Part shown: positions 8,757-17,172 of the stretch, one piece after another
Position numbering within the stretch: the stretch's first letter is position 1
Layout of the letters: the number at the start of each line of letters is the position of its first letter
NCBI RefSeq assembly: GCF_022637555.1
Contig: NZ_CP093342.1
Span: forward strand, 2,604,001-2,668,000
DNA: 64,000 nucleotides
Source of the DNA: Microbacterium sp. H1-D42
GTDB lineage: Bacteria > Actinomycetota > Actinomycetes > Actinomycetales > Microbacteriaceae
Reading direction: 5' to 3'
The notes under the pieces: model-generated
Databases searched by the model: none
Told to the model about the DNA's origin: nothing
What the model saw: only the letters and a program-made list of their open reading frames with translations
Position numbers and translations under genes: made by a program

Positions 8757-9401
8757 TCAGATCCACCCCTTGTCCTGCGCGATGCGCACGGCCTGGGCGC
8801 GGTTGGCGGCGCCCGTCTTGCCGATGGCAGCCGAGAGGTGGTTGCGCACGGTGCCAGCCGAGAGGAAGACGTCGGATGCTATCGCGCCGGCCGACCGGCC
8901 GTCGGCCGCCAGGCGCAGCACCTGCTGCTCACGCTCGCTGAGCGGATTGGCCCCGTCGAACAGACTCTCCTCCGCCAGCACGGGGTCGAGCACCCGGAAT
9001 CCCGCGTGCACGCGGCGCACGGCCTCCGCCAGCTGATCGGCCGGGGTGTCCTTCACGATGAAGCCGCTGGCACCGGCATCCAGCGCCGAGCGCAGGTAAC
9101 CGGGTCGGTCGAACGTCGTCACGATCAGCACCCTGGTGTCGGGGCCGGCCGCACGCACGCGGCGGGTGGCCTCGATACCGTCCAGGTCGGGCATCTGCAC
9201 ATCCATCAGGCACACGTCTGGGCGCAGCTCGGCGACCATCCGCACCGCCTCCAAGCCGTCTGCCGCGACTCCGACGACGGCCAGGTCGCCCTCCAGTTCC
9301 AGCAGCGCGGCGAGCGCACCGCGCACCAGCGCCTGATCGTCAGCGATCACCAGTCGGATCCGCTCGTCCGCGCCCTCCGCTGCAGGCATCCGATTCACCA
9401 C
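8757..9401 (-). CDS. NarL/LuxR-family response regulator
   Basis: A 214-residue two-domain regulator. The receiver domain has the acidic pair in VIADDQ, the phospho-acceptor Asp in DVCLMDVQMPDLDG (about residue 65) and the Lys in IVKDTP. A LuxR-type helix-turn-helix follows at about residues 150-205 (LSEREQQVLRLAADGRS). The GTG start at 9401 lies inside the end of the histidine kinase gene (7-bp overlap). It is the last gene of a four-gene unit with an ABC exporter, and probably controls it. Confidence 0.93.
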   Translation of the reverse strand: MVNRMPAAEGADERIRLVIADDQALVRGALAALLELEGDLAVVGVAADGLEAVRMVAELRPDVCLMDVQMPDLDGIEATRRVRAAGPDTRVLIVTTFDRPGYLRSALDAGASGFIVKDTPADQLAEAVRRVHAGFRVLDPVLAEESLFDGANPLSEREQQVLRLAADGRSAGAIASDVFLSAGTVRNHLSAAIGKTGAANRAQAVRIAQDKGWI

Positions 9402-10558
9402 CTGATCTCCACTCGAGTGCCGCGATCAGGCCCTGGACCGAACTCGAATGCGGCGCCGGCAGCGGCCGCGCGTTCCCGCATTCCGCGCAGGCCGCTGCCG
9501 TCGGCATCCTCGGCGGCCTGGGACGGACCGCATCCGTCGTCCACGACGATCAGCCGTCCCGGCTCGATCGTCACCGACACGCTCGTCGCCTTCGCATGCC
9601 GGAGCACGTTCGTGATCGCCTCGCGCAGCACCCAGCTGGCCGTCAGCGACTGCGCGGGCGAGAGCGAACTCGACTCCCCCGCGACGCTCATGTCGATGCC
9701 GGCGGCCCGCAGGACGTCGCGGGCGGATGCCAGCTGCTCGACGAGCGTCGTCGCCCGCACCCCGGCGACAGTGGCGCGCACGCCGGCGATCGCCTCGGTG
9801 GTGAGCGCGGTGATGTCGGCGAGCTCGGCCTTCGCGCGCTCGGGGTCGGTGTCGATCAGTCGCGCGGCGAGCTGGGACTTCAACTGCACGACGGTCAGTG
9901 AGTGACCGATCAGGTCGTGCACGTCGCGGGCGACGGTCTCGCGCGCCTCGCTGGTCGCCAGCTCCAGCCCGAGACGATCTGCCTGGGACGAACGGATGAT
10001 CAGCGAGGTGGAGACGGTGTTGACCACGCCGAGCAGTGCGACGATCGCCAGGATCGAGATGAACGTCATGCCGCCAGGCAGCAGAGACACGCACAGCGCG
10101 GTGAGGACGACGCCGCCGATGGTGGTGATCCAGTGCGCCGGTCTGGTGAGCCCGTACGAGGCGAACGACATGATGAACGGCAGGAAACCAAGGGCGTTGA
10201 CGCCGCCCGCCGGTATGTAGACCAGCGCACACGCGATCATTCCGCCGAAGATCCACCACTGCCCGGCCGGCACCGGTCTGCCGAGACCCGCGCCGCGACG
10301 CATCCCGCGGATGAACCCCCCGACGTAGAGCACCACGAACGCCGCCATGGCGGTCCATCCGACACCGATCCAGATCGGAGCCGCGTCCGATTCCACCAGC
10401 GCGATCGCCGGGTAGATCAGAAAGAACAGCCAGATGACCGCCATCAGCCAGCCGTATCTGTCCCACGGGTTGCTCGGCTGACGTGCAACCGCGGCCGAAG
10501 CCGCACCCGATGGATCGGGCGCGGCTTCGGCGACGGGTTCGCGGGTCATTCTCCCCAC
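9395..10558 (-). CDS. Sensor histidine kinase, NarL-partner (HisKA_3) type
   Basis: A 387-residue kinase. About five hydrophobic segments span residues 30-170. Then comes the HisKA_3 phospho-acceptor in ARDVHDLIGHSLTVVQLKSQ and an HATPase domain with the N-box REAITNVLRHA and G-box IVVDDGCG...GSGLRGMRERA. The likely start is GTG 10558, immediately after the permease stop (TAG, one base, GTG); an ATG three codons later at 10549 is the alternative. Partner of the regulator at 8757. The short multi-span sensor with almost no extracellular loop suggests it senses the membrane itself or the neighbouring exporter. Confidence 0.9.
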   Translation of the reverse strand: MGRMTREPVAEAAPDPSGAASAAVARQPSNPWDRYGWLMAVIWLFFLIYPAIALVESDAAPIWIGVGWTAMAAFVVLYVGGFIRGMRRGAGLGRPVPAGQWWIFGGMIACALVYIPAGGVNALGFLPFIMSFASYGLTRPAHWITTIGGVVLTALCVSLLPGGMTFISILAIVALLGVVNTVSTSLIIRSSQADRLGLELATSEARETVARDVHDLIGHSLTVVQLKSQLAARLIDTDPERAKAELADITALTTEAIAGVRATVAGVRATTLVEQLASARDVLRAAGIDMSVAGESSSLSPAQSLTASWVLREAITNVLRHAKATSVSVTIEPGRLIVVDDGCGPSQAAEDADGSGLRGMRERAAAAGAAFEFGPGPDRGTRVEIRW

Positions 10559-10559
10559 C

Positions 10560-11315
10560 CTACTGACGGCGCCGCGAGCGCTTCATACCGGCGATGACGA
10601 GTGCGGTGAACAGCAGCACCCAGACGACGATGTTCAGCAGCACCACCCAGAGCGGGTCGGCCTGACCGGTCGTGAGCACGCCGTCGGTCAGAGGCCAGCG
10701 CGAGAGCGCAACGAACCCGTACAGCGGAGTGAAGCGGGCGATGTCGAGCATGACGCCGTCCAGTGGCATGAACACGTTGCCGAAGAAGGCGAAGAAGGTC
10801 ATCGAGATGGATGCCAGTGCGGCGGCCGAATCGGCGTTGAAGAACAGCCCGACGCCGAGGCCGAACAGTCCGTAGATGAGACCGACGCCGAGGATGATCC
10901 CGGCGCTCGCGAACCAGCGCCACAGGTCGGTGGTCTCCGCGCCGGTGATGACACCGGCGGTGAACACGGCGAGAAGTGCGAGGACGGCGAACGAGAACGC
11001 GGTGATCAGCTTGGTCATCGCGTATCCGGCGCTGCTGAGCGGAGTCATGGCGAGCTGGCGGCCCCAGCCCTGCTTCGACTCGGCGGCGGCCAGCGAGGTG
11101 AGCGAGCTCATCGCGACGGCGGTGCCGTACGCCGCCATCGACACCATCACATAGAACGAGACGTTGCCGTGTCCGGCGGTCGTGCCCCCATAGGCCGGGT
11201 TCGCACCGAACAGCAGGTACATCACCACCGGCATCGCAAGGGTGAAGGCGAGCGTGTAGGGGTTGCGCAGCTGGCGCACGCCTTCGATGCGAAGCATCGT
11301 GGTCGAAGTCATCAT
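10560..11315 (-). CDS. ABC-2 type transporter permease
   Basis: A 251-residue membrane protein with six hydrophobic segments and the ABC-2 pattern: N-terminal amphipathic segment MLRIEGVRQLRNPY, then TM helices, with FFAFFGNVFMPL in the fifth. It pairs with the ATPase at 11319, whose stop lies 3 bp upstream. Such pairs export drugs, lipids or lantibiotic-like compounds; the substrate is not visible. Confidence 0.88.
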   Translation of the reverse strand: MMTSTTMLRIEGVRQLRNPYTLAFTLAMPVVMYLLFGANPAYGGTTAGHGNVSFYVMVSMAAYGTAVAMSSLTSLAAAESKQGWGRQLAMTPLSSAGYAMTKLITAFSFAVLALLAVFTAGVITGAETTDLWRWFASAGIILGVGLIYGLFGLGVGLFFNADSAAALASISMTFFAFFGNVFMPLDGVMLDIARFTPLYGFVALSRWPLTDGVLTTGQADPLWVVLLNIVVWVLLFTALVIAGMKRSRRRQ

Positions 11316-11318
11316 GTG

Positions 11319-12269
11319 TCAGTCCTCCGTGAGGGTGGTGAAGGCGGTCTCGAGGGTGGGCGCTGCGATCTCCAGATCGTGGGCGCCTGCAGCCAGCAGA
11401 AGGCCGGCGATGGCATCCGAATCCGCGCTGCGCAGGGTGAGCCTGGTCGCATCGACGCGCAGGTCGACGACATCCGGATGCTGCCGCAGCGAGGCGACCA
11501 GTGAGTCGGCATCGCCCGGCAGTGTCGCGGCGACCGAGCGGGCGCCGAGACCTGCACGCAGTTCGGCTGTCGGGGCATCGGCGACGATCGTGCCATGGTT
11601 CATCACGACGGTGCGGCGGGCGAACTGCTCGGCCTCCTCCAGGTAATGGGTGGCGAACACGATCGTGCGGCCGGCGTCGGCATCCGCCCGCATGACGTCC
11701 CAGAACCGGCGGCGGGCGGTGACGTCCATGCCGGCGGTGGGCTCGTCGAGCACGAGGATGTCGGGATCGGCCGTGAGCGCGAGCGCGAACTTCACGCGCT
11801 GCTGCTCGCCGCCGGAGCACTTCGACACGCGGCGGCGGGCGAGGTGGGTGAGGTCGGTGCGCTCGAGGATCTCTGGCACCCGCGCGAGGGCTGCCTTGCC
11901 GTGCAGCGAGGCGATCAGCTGCACGGTCTCGCCGACGGTGAGGTCGCCGAGCAGCCCGCCGGTCTGCAGCACGGCCGCGATCGCACCGGACTTGGCGGCG
12001 CGCATGGGCGTGGTGCCCAGTACTTGCACGGTGCCGTCGCTGGGGTCGGTGAGTCCGAGCAGCATGTCGAGGGTGGTCGTCTTGCCGGCGCCGTTCGGGC
12101 CGAGCAGGGCGACGACCTCACCGCGTCGGATGCTGAGATCGACGTTCTCGACGGCCTGGACGCGGTGGTCCCCGGCGCCGTAGTGGCGACGGACGCCGCG
12201 CAGTTCGACGACCGTGTCAGTGGTTGATGTCGCTGGTGCGACAGTCTGGGTTTGGGTTGCGCTGAGCAT
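11319..12269 (-). CDS. ABC transporter ATP-binding protein (ABC-2 partner)
   Basis: A 316-residue ATPase. Walker A is GPNGAGKTT, the signature CSGGEQQRV, Walker B ILVLDEPTAG, and the H-loop FATHYLEEAEQ. Residues beyond about 225 form the C-terminal extension typical of DrrA/CcmA-like drug exporters. It is the first gene of the unit ATPase-permease-histidine kinase-response regulator, all on the minus strand with tight spacing. A TGTCATG-containing inverted repeat lies about 55 bp upstream. Confidence 0.92.
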   Translation of the reverse strand: MLSATQTQTVAPATSTTDTVVELRGVRRHYGAGDHRVQAVENVDLSIRRGEVVALLGPNGAGKTTTLDMLLGLTDPSDGTVQVLGTTPMRAAKSGAIAAVLQTGGLLGDLTVGETVQLIASLHGKAALARVPEILERTDLTHLARRRVSKCSGGEQQRVKFALALTADPDILVLDEPTAGMDVTARRRFWDVMRADADAGRTIVFATHYLEEAEQFARRTVVMNHGTIVADAPTAELRAGLGARSVAATLPGDADSLVASLRQHPDVVDLRVDATRLTLRSADSDAIAGLLLAAGAHDLEIAAPTLETAFTTLTED

Positions 12270-12312
12270 GTATCCAGCATCGTCAGCGTGAGCGTCGGAT
12301 GCCGGATGCCGA

Positions 12313-12345
12313 TGTCATGGGTTCGACATGACAGATGTCATGTCG
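12313..12345. promoter_or_regulatory. Candidate operator upstream of the ABC/two-component unit
   Basis: The 7-mer TGTCATG occurs at 12313-12319 and 12336-12342 and as its complement CATGACA at 12327-12333. The last two form an inverted repeat with 10-bp arms (CGACATGACA and TGTCATGTCG, 12324-12345) around a 2-bp centre. Its position 44-76 bp before the ATPase start suits binding by the unit's own NarL-type regulator. This assignment is inference. Confidence 0.45.
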
Positions 12346-12396
12346 CGCGGCGCGTCGCAGGCAAAGTGCCGAACGCTCGGGGGGCGAACCTCCGGA

Positions 12397-14253
12397 TCAG
12401 GACGCCGGCAGCAGCATCCCCGCCAGGTACTCCCCCAGCTCGTCGACGGCGTCCAGGGGCAGGATCGCCGCGACGTACTGATCGGGCCGCACAACGATCA
12501 CGACGCCGTCGCGAGAGAGCTCGCGCGCCTCGAAGATGTCGGTATCGGTCCACTTCGAAGGGCCTGCCGCGTAGACCTTCTCCCAGTCGGTGAGGCCCAG
12601 CGGCCCGCTCTTCGGCGCGAACAGCTCGTGCGCCGTGGTGACCTCGAGCTCTTCGAACGCCTGCTGGTGGATCGCCTTCACGTCGAAGACCGAGTCGACA
12701 TCAGCATCCGACGGCGTGTACGTCGCGAGCAGCGGCGCGACCCGCTCCGCCCAGGCATTCAGCCGGGTGCCGGTGCGGTCGCCGAAGGCGTATACGCGCC
12801 AGCGGCCGTCGGCCTTGGCGTGGTGGCCGAGGTGCGTGACGTTGCCGTCGCAGACGCGCACCACCTCTGCCGACTTGAAGCGCTTGCCGAGGGGGAAGCC
12901 CGCGGCGAGCGCCTGGTGTGCATCGGTGCCGGTGATCATCGACGAGGTGTACTGCGTCATGAAGCCGGAGGGGAACTCCGCCGTACCCAGGTAGAAGGTC
13001 GCGAGTTCCTGCGGGTCGCTGATCTCCTCGGGCTTGCGTGCCATCAGGCTCGACCACTCCTTGTCGAAGTCGATCAGCTGCTGCGCCACCGGTCGACGTT
13101 CGGAGCCGTAGGTCGACAGCAGCGATTCCGGGCTGCGGCCGGTGAGCACCGCGCCGAGCTTCCACGCGAGGTTGAAGCCGTCCTGCATCGAGACGTTCAT
13201 GCCCTGACCTGCCTTGGCGCTGTGCGTGTGGCAGGCGTCTCCGGTGAGGAAGACGCGCGGGGTGCGATCGGATTCGTCGATCACGTCGTCGAATCCGTCG
13301 GTGACGCGGTGTCCTACTTCGTACACGCTGTGCCAGGCGACGTTCTTCACGTCGATGGAGTATGGATGCAGGATCTCGTTCGCCTTGCGGATGACCTCTT
13401 CGATCGGGGTCTGCCGCACGCGGTGGTCATCGTCATCTGCGACCGCGCCGAGGTCGATGTACATCCGGCTGAGGTAGCCGCCCTCGCGCGGGATGTGCAG
13501 GATGTTGCCCGCCTCGGCATTGATCGCGCACTTGGTGCGCCAGTCCGGGAAGTCGGTGTTGACCAGCACGTCCATGACACCCCAGGCGTGCGCGGAGATG
13601 CCGCCGACGTGCTTGCGGCCGATCGCCTCGCGCACGCCGCTGCGGGCGCCGTCGCATCCGGCTACGTACTTCGCGCGGATGGTGCGCTCGCCGTTCTGAT
13701 CCTTCACGCGCACCTCGACCGGGTACTCGCCGTCCTCGTGCACGGTGAGTCCCACGAACTCCACGCCGTAGTCGGGGACGATCCGCCCTGGCCCGTGCGC
13801 GGCTGCCTCGGCGAAGTAGTCGAGCACACGCGCCTGGTTGACGATCAGGTGCGGGAACTCGCAGATGTCGTAGGCGTAGTCGGCGGTGCGCGCGGTGCGG
13901 ATGATGTTGTCGCGGTTCTCAGGATCTGGACCCCAGAAGTTCATCCAGCCGATGTTGTAGGCCTCGGCGATGATGCGCGACGCGAACCCGAAGGCCTGGA
14001 ACGTCTCGACGCTGCGCGGCTGGATGCCATCGGCCTGCCCGAGCACGAGGCGCCCCTCGCGCTTCTCGATGATGCGCGTGTTGACGTTCGGGTACTGCGA
14101 CATCTGCGCTGCCATCAGCATGCCGGCGGGACCGGAGCCGACGATGAGCACGTCCACCTCGTCGGGGAGGTCTGCGGGGCGGTCGATCCCCAGCCCTTCG
14201 GCGGGCAGCACCCGCGGGTCGTGGGAGACGTAGCCGTGGTGGTGGAACTGCAT
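12397..14253 (-). CDS. FAD-dependent aromatic hydroxylase, 3-hydroxybenzoate 4-monooxygenase/phenol 2-monooxygenase type
   Basis: A 618-residue single-component flavoprotein hydroxylase of the MobA/PheA class. Seen: the FAD site VDVLIVGSGPAGM (about residues 23-35), the second FAD motif GDACHTHSAKAGQGMN in mid-protein, and a C-terminal thioredoxin-like domain. The ATG at 14253 has a GGAAGGA ribosome site; upstream in-frame starts do not. Members ortho-hydroxylate phenolic acids to catechols with NAD(P)H and O2. The nearby homoprotocatechuate operon suggests 3- or 4-hydroxyphenylacetate as substrate, while the closest named family acts on 3-hydroxybenzoate. It is divergent from iclR. Confidence 0.87.
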   Translation of the reverse strand: MQFHHHGYVSHDPRVLPAEGLGIDRPADLPDEVDVLIVGSGPAGMLMAAQMSQYPNVNTRIIEKREGRLVLGQADGIQPRSVETFQAFGFASRIIAEAYNIGWMNFWGPDPENRDNIIRTARTADYAYDICEFPHLIVNQARVLDYFAEAAAHGPGRIVPDYGVEFVGLTVHEDGEYPVEVRVKDQNGERTIRAKYVAGCDGARSGVREAIGRKHVGGISAHAWGVMDVLVNTDFPDWRTKCAINAEAGNILHIPREGGYLSRMYIDLGAVADDDDHRVRQTPIEEVIRKANEILHPYSIDVKNVAWHSVYEVGHRVTDGFDDVIDESDRTPRVFLTGDACHTHSAKAGQGMNVSMQDGFNLAWKLGAVLTGRSPESLLSTYGSERRPVAQQLIDFDKEWSSLMARKPEEISDPQELATFYLGTAEFPSGFMTQYTSSMITGTDAHQALAAGFPLGKRFKSAEVVRVCDGNVTHLGHHAKADGRWRVYAFGDRTGTRLNAWAERVAPLLATYTPSDADVDSVFDVKAIHQQAFEELEVTTAHELFAPKSGPLGLTDWEKVYAAGPSKWTDTDIFEARELSRDGVVIVVRPDQYVAAILPLDAVDELGEYLAGMLLPAS

Positions 14254-14314
14254 CTTCGGGTCCTTCCCGGGACATCGTCGTCTTGTGCGCTGGTCTTGCC
14301 CCGCATGAGCGTGT

Positions 14315-14349
14315 GTTCTATATTCGAACACAACGTTCTACTATGGAAC
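14315..14349. promoter_or_regulatory. Two tandem IclR-like operator candidates
   Basis: Two similar 15-mers, GTTCTATATTCGAAC (14315-14329) and GTTCTACTATGGAAC (14335-14349), are centred 20 bp apart, about two helical turns. Both have GTTC/GAAC ends. They lie between the divergent hydroxylase and iclR genes. Binding by the adjacent IclR protein is a positional inference. Confidence 0.45.
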
Positions 14350-14351
14350 AG

Positions 14352-14363
14352 ATCGTATACGAT
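14352..14363. promoter_or_regulatory. GntR-type operator candidate ATCGTATACGAT
   Basis: A perfect 12-bp palindrome with the GTATAC core typical of FadR-subfamily GntR sites. An 11-of-12 match, ATCATATACGAT, lies at 18615 in the hpa promoter region. This hints that the GntR protein of the hpa operon also acts here. Confidence 0.45.
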
Positions 14364-14409
14364 GACGGGTGCCGCCACAAGGATGCCCGTCCGCACGCGA
14401 AGGAGCCCG

Positions 14410-15096
14410 ATGGCCGCCCCCGCCTCGCAGACGCTGAGCCGTGGCATCCGAATCCTCGAGATCCTCGCCGACGGCCCACTCTCGATCGACGATGTCGCGG
14501 CGCGACTCGAGGTGCACCGCTCGATCGCGTACCGCCTGCTGCGCACGCTGGAGGATCACCGGCTCGTCGCGCGCGACTCGGCGGGGCGCGTCTCGCTCGG
14601 CCCGCGCATGGCAGCCCTCGCCGCCGGGGTCGCGCACGACCTGCAGGCCGAAGCACTGCCAGAGCTCACCGCCGTCGCGAACGAGTTGGGCATGACGTGC
14701 TTCCTCGCCGTGCTCGATGGCGACGAGTGCATCACGCTCACCAGCGTCGAACCGAGGCACGCAGTCGCGAACGTCGCTCAGCGGCCGGGCACGCGGCATC
14801 CGATCACCGTCGGCGCGCCGGGAAAGGCGATCCTCACGCAGCTGCGCGACACCCAATGGCCTGCGGTCGACGAGGCGCTGCGCGCCGAAGTCGCCGCCGC
14901 CGGCGAACGAGGCTACGCGATCAGCCACGACGAGGTCATCCCGAATCTGCGCTCCGTGGCGGTACCCCTGGTGCTGCGAGGCAAGCGCCCGGCGGCACTG
15001 GCTGTCGTGCACGTGGCCTCGCAGCGTTCGGATGCAGAGATCGCGGCCCGTCTGCAGCAGTCGGCGACCGGCATCCGGGACGCTCTCGGAGGGTGA
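14410..15096 (+). CDS. IclR-family transcriptional regulator
   Basis: A 228-residue regulator. The N-terminal winged helix starts at LSRGIRILEILADGPLSIDDVAARLEVH, with HRSIAYRLLRTL as recognition helix. The C-terminal effector domain covers about residues 75-225 and contains the conserved VGAPGKAIL. The ATG at 14410 has AAGGAG close upstream (spacing 4); in-frame ATGs at 14383 and 14362 have none. IclR proteins commonly control aromatic-acid genes, and this one is divergent from the FAD hydroxylase, with two candidate operators in between. Confidence 0.9.
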   Translation: MAAPASQTLSRGIRILEILADGPLSIDDVAARLEVHRSIAYRLLRTLEDHRLVARDSAGRVSLGPRMAALAAGVAHDLQAEALPELTAVANELGMTCFLAVLDGDECITLTSVEPRHAVANVAQRPGTRHPITVGAPGKAILTQLRDTQWPAVDEALRAEVAAAGERGYAISHDEVIPNLRSVAVPLVLRGKRPAALAVVHVASQRSDAEIAARLQQSATGIRDALGG

Positions 15097-15109
15097 GGCT
15101 GGTGCCCGC

Positions 15110-16291
15110 TCAGACCAGCCTGTAGTCCGGGATGCGATCATCGGTGGCGAACGCGTCGGTCATCCACAGCATCGAGCGATAAGACACCGGATTGGCGAAC
15201 GTCCAGTTGCGCATCCGGATGCGCCGGTTCGACCGCGGCGCCAGAAACGGCCCGGCATTGCCGGTGCGGGCGATCTTGGTCGGCTTGCGCATCCGCCGAT
15301 CGTAGGCCGCGAGCGCTGCGAGGTGGTCGCCGCGGGCGCGAACCAGTTCGCCGGCGAGGACATACGCTCCGATGAGCGCCAGCCCGGTGCCGAATCCACC
15401 CAGCGTGTTGGCGTACCCGGAGTCGCCGACGAGAGCGAGGCACCGCCGGGTGAAGGTCGACATGCGCGTGCGCGCGAGCACATCGAGGTAGAAGTCGGAT
15501 GCTGTGCGCGCCGCCTCCAGGGCCGCAGGCGCTCGCCACCCCGTGTCGGCGAAGGCGGTCTCGAGGAAGGCGCGCTGCGAGCCGACGTCCCGGCGATCGT
15601 AGTCCGGCCGCTCCGCGTGGAAGACGAAGAGCGCCGGTGCCTTCTGTCCGCCGAGCAGCACCAGCCGATTCGGGGTGTTGTATCCGTAGGCGACGGCGCG
15701 ACCATCGGCCAGCCGCGTCTCCAGACCGTCGAGTGACACCTGTCCACCGGCGACGGCGTAGTAATAGCCACGTGATTCGACGCACTCCTCTTCCGGGCCG
15801 AAGCCCAGCCGCCGCACCGCGGAGTGCACGCCGTCGGCGCCGATCACGAGGTCGAAGCGCTCGGAGTCGCGTCCGGCGAATGCGACGTCGACCCCTGCTG
15901 CAGCTTCCTTCATCGCGACGATTTCCTCGCCGAAGATGTACTGCGCATCCAGCGCGGAGTGTCGATGCAGGATGCCGGCGAGATCACCGCGCAGGATCTC
16001 GATGTCACCGCCGATGAACTCCCCCGGCACGACCGCCTGCACCTCGTCGTGCGCATCGACCATCCGCCAGTCGGTCTTGTCGGTCTGGTGCGCACGCACA
16101 TCATCGAGGACGCCCATCCGCGTGAGCAGCTCGCGATGCGTGCGGCCCTTGAAGTCGACGGCCTGCCCGCCAGGTCGGATCCCGTCGGACTTCTCGACGA
16201 CCGTCACGTCGAAGCCGTTGCGGCCGAGCCACCGCGCCAGGGCAGGGCCGGCGATGCTCGCCCCCGAGATGAGGACTTTCGGTGCTGCCAT
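15110..16291 (-). CDS. FAD-dependent monooxygenase, PHBH/TetX-like
   Basis: A 393-residue flavoprotein. The dinucleotide fold is VLISGASIAGPALARWLGRNG near the N-terminus. The DG motif is DLVIGADGVHSAVR. The FAD ribityl motif LVGDSGYANTLGGFGTGLAL is unusual in having Ser-Gly-Tyr where Ala-Ala-His is common. The ATG 16291 has AAGGAG. It is divergent from a TetR gene, an arrangement typical of inducible monooxygenases that inactivate antibiotics or plant and soil aromatics. It lies between the hydroxylase and the hpa operon, so a catabolic role is possible too. Confidence 0.83.
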   Translation of the reverse strand: MAAPKVLISGASIAGPALARWLGRNGFDVTVVEKSDGIRPGGQAVDFKGRTHRELLTRMGVLDDVRAHQTDKTDWRMVDAHDEVQAVVPGEFIGGDIEILRGDLAGILHRHSALDAQYIFGEEIVAMKEAAAGVDVAFAGRDSERFDLVIGADGVHSAVRRLGFGPEEECVESRGYYYAVAGGQVSLDGLETRLADGRAVAYGYNTPNRLVLLGGQKAPALFVFHAERPDYDRRDVGSQRAFLETAFADTGWRAPAALEAARTASDFYLDVLARTRMSTFTRRCLALVGDSGYANTLGGFGTGLALIGAYVLAGELVRARGDHLAALAAYDRRMRKPTKIARTGNAGPFLAPRSNRRIRMRNWTFANPVSYRSMLWMTDAFATDDRIPDYRLV

Positions 16292-16383
16292 GACGGGCTC
16301 CTTCGTCGCGATTGAACTGCGTCCCTCAGACACAGTAACAAACAGCGTACGATGGACGCAATAGACATTCGGAGGGAGCCACC

Positions 16384-17094
16384 GTGGGATCACCCGAGCA
16401 CGGCAGCGGCACAGCATCCGGCAGCGGCGTGCTCTGGACCGCCCCGCCAACGGGCCGACGAGGCCCCAAGCCCCAGCACTCGCTCGCCGGGATCGCTGCC
16501 GCCGCGATCGCCGTCGCCGACGCCGAGGGGCTCGCAGCCGTCACCATGCAGCGCGTGGCAGAGTGCCTGGACACGACGAAGATGGCCCTTTACCGGTACT
16601 TGCCCGCCCGCTCCGACCTCGACGCGATCATGCTGGACAGCGCACTGGGGACACCACCCGCCCATATCGACTCCGGCTGGCGCGAGACCCTCACCGCCTG
16701 GACGCGATCACTGTTCGACCGCGCAGTGCAGCACCCCTGGACCGCCGAGCTGACCCAGCATCCACACGTTCCCGGCCCTGCGGAACTCGCCTGGTACGAA
16801 GCAGGGCTGGCCGCCACCGCGGCACTGCCGCTGAGCGGCGGCGAGCGCCTCGACCTGCTGGCGCTGCTCTCCGGCCACGCACTGTCGCTCGTGCGGCAGC
16901 GTACGGGTTCCACATCCCCCGAGGCGGACCTGGCGGCCGGCCTCGCTCCTGTCCTCGCCGCGCACGGCGACCGCTATCCGCTGACCTCAGCGGCGTTCTC
17001 GACCGCGGCGCTCGACGACTCCCGAGACCAGGCCCTGCAGTTCGGCATCGAGGCGATCCTCACCGGTATCGCCGCGATGGTTGCGGCGCGCTGA
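16384..17094 (+). CDS. TetR/AcrR-family transcriptional regulator
   Basis: A 236-residue regulator with a GTG start and GGAGG upstream. The HTH is at about residues 33-80 (IAAAAIAVADAEGLAAVTMQRVAECLDTTKMALYRYLPAR), preceded by a disordered, Pro/Gly-rich stretch. The C-terminal ligand domain is of the long TetR_C type. It is divergent from the FAD-monooxygenase gene by 92 bp and most likely represses it. I could not see a clean palindromic operator between them. Confidence 0.9.
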   Translation: MGSPEHGSGTASGSGVLWTAPPTGRRGPKPQHSLAGIAAAAIAVADAEGLAAVTMQRVAECLDTTKMALYRYLPARSDLDAIMLDSALGTPPAHIDSGWRETLTAWTRSLFDRAVQHPWTAELTQHPHVPGPAELAWYEAGLAATAALPLSGGERLDLLALLSGHALSLVRQRTGSTSPEADLAAGLAPVLAAHGDRYPLTSAAFSTAALDDSRDQALQFGIEAILTGIAAMVAAR

Positions 17095-17139
17095 CCGCGG
17101 CATCGCCGGGCGAGACGGCGGAGCAGGTGCGGCTGCGGC

Positions 17140-17162
17140 GGCGCGGCCACTCGAGCCGCGCC
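17140..17162. terminator. GC-rich hairpin between convergent genes
   Basis: Arms GGCGCGGC/GCCGCGCC enclose a 7-nt loop, between the convergent tetR and transporter genes. There is no T-tract, as is common for actinobacterial hairpins. Confidence 0.5.
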
Positions 17163-17172
17163 ACCGCCGGTT

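Noticed and set aside
12328..14409. Long plus-strand extension upstream of the IclR gene
   Set aside because: It runs antisense over the FAD hydroxylase. Only 14410-15096 matches a family and has a ribosome site.
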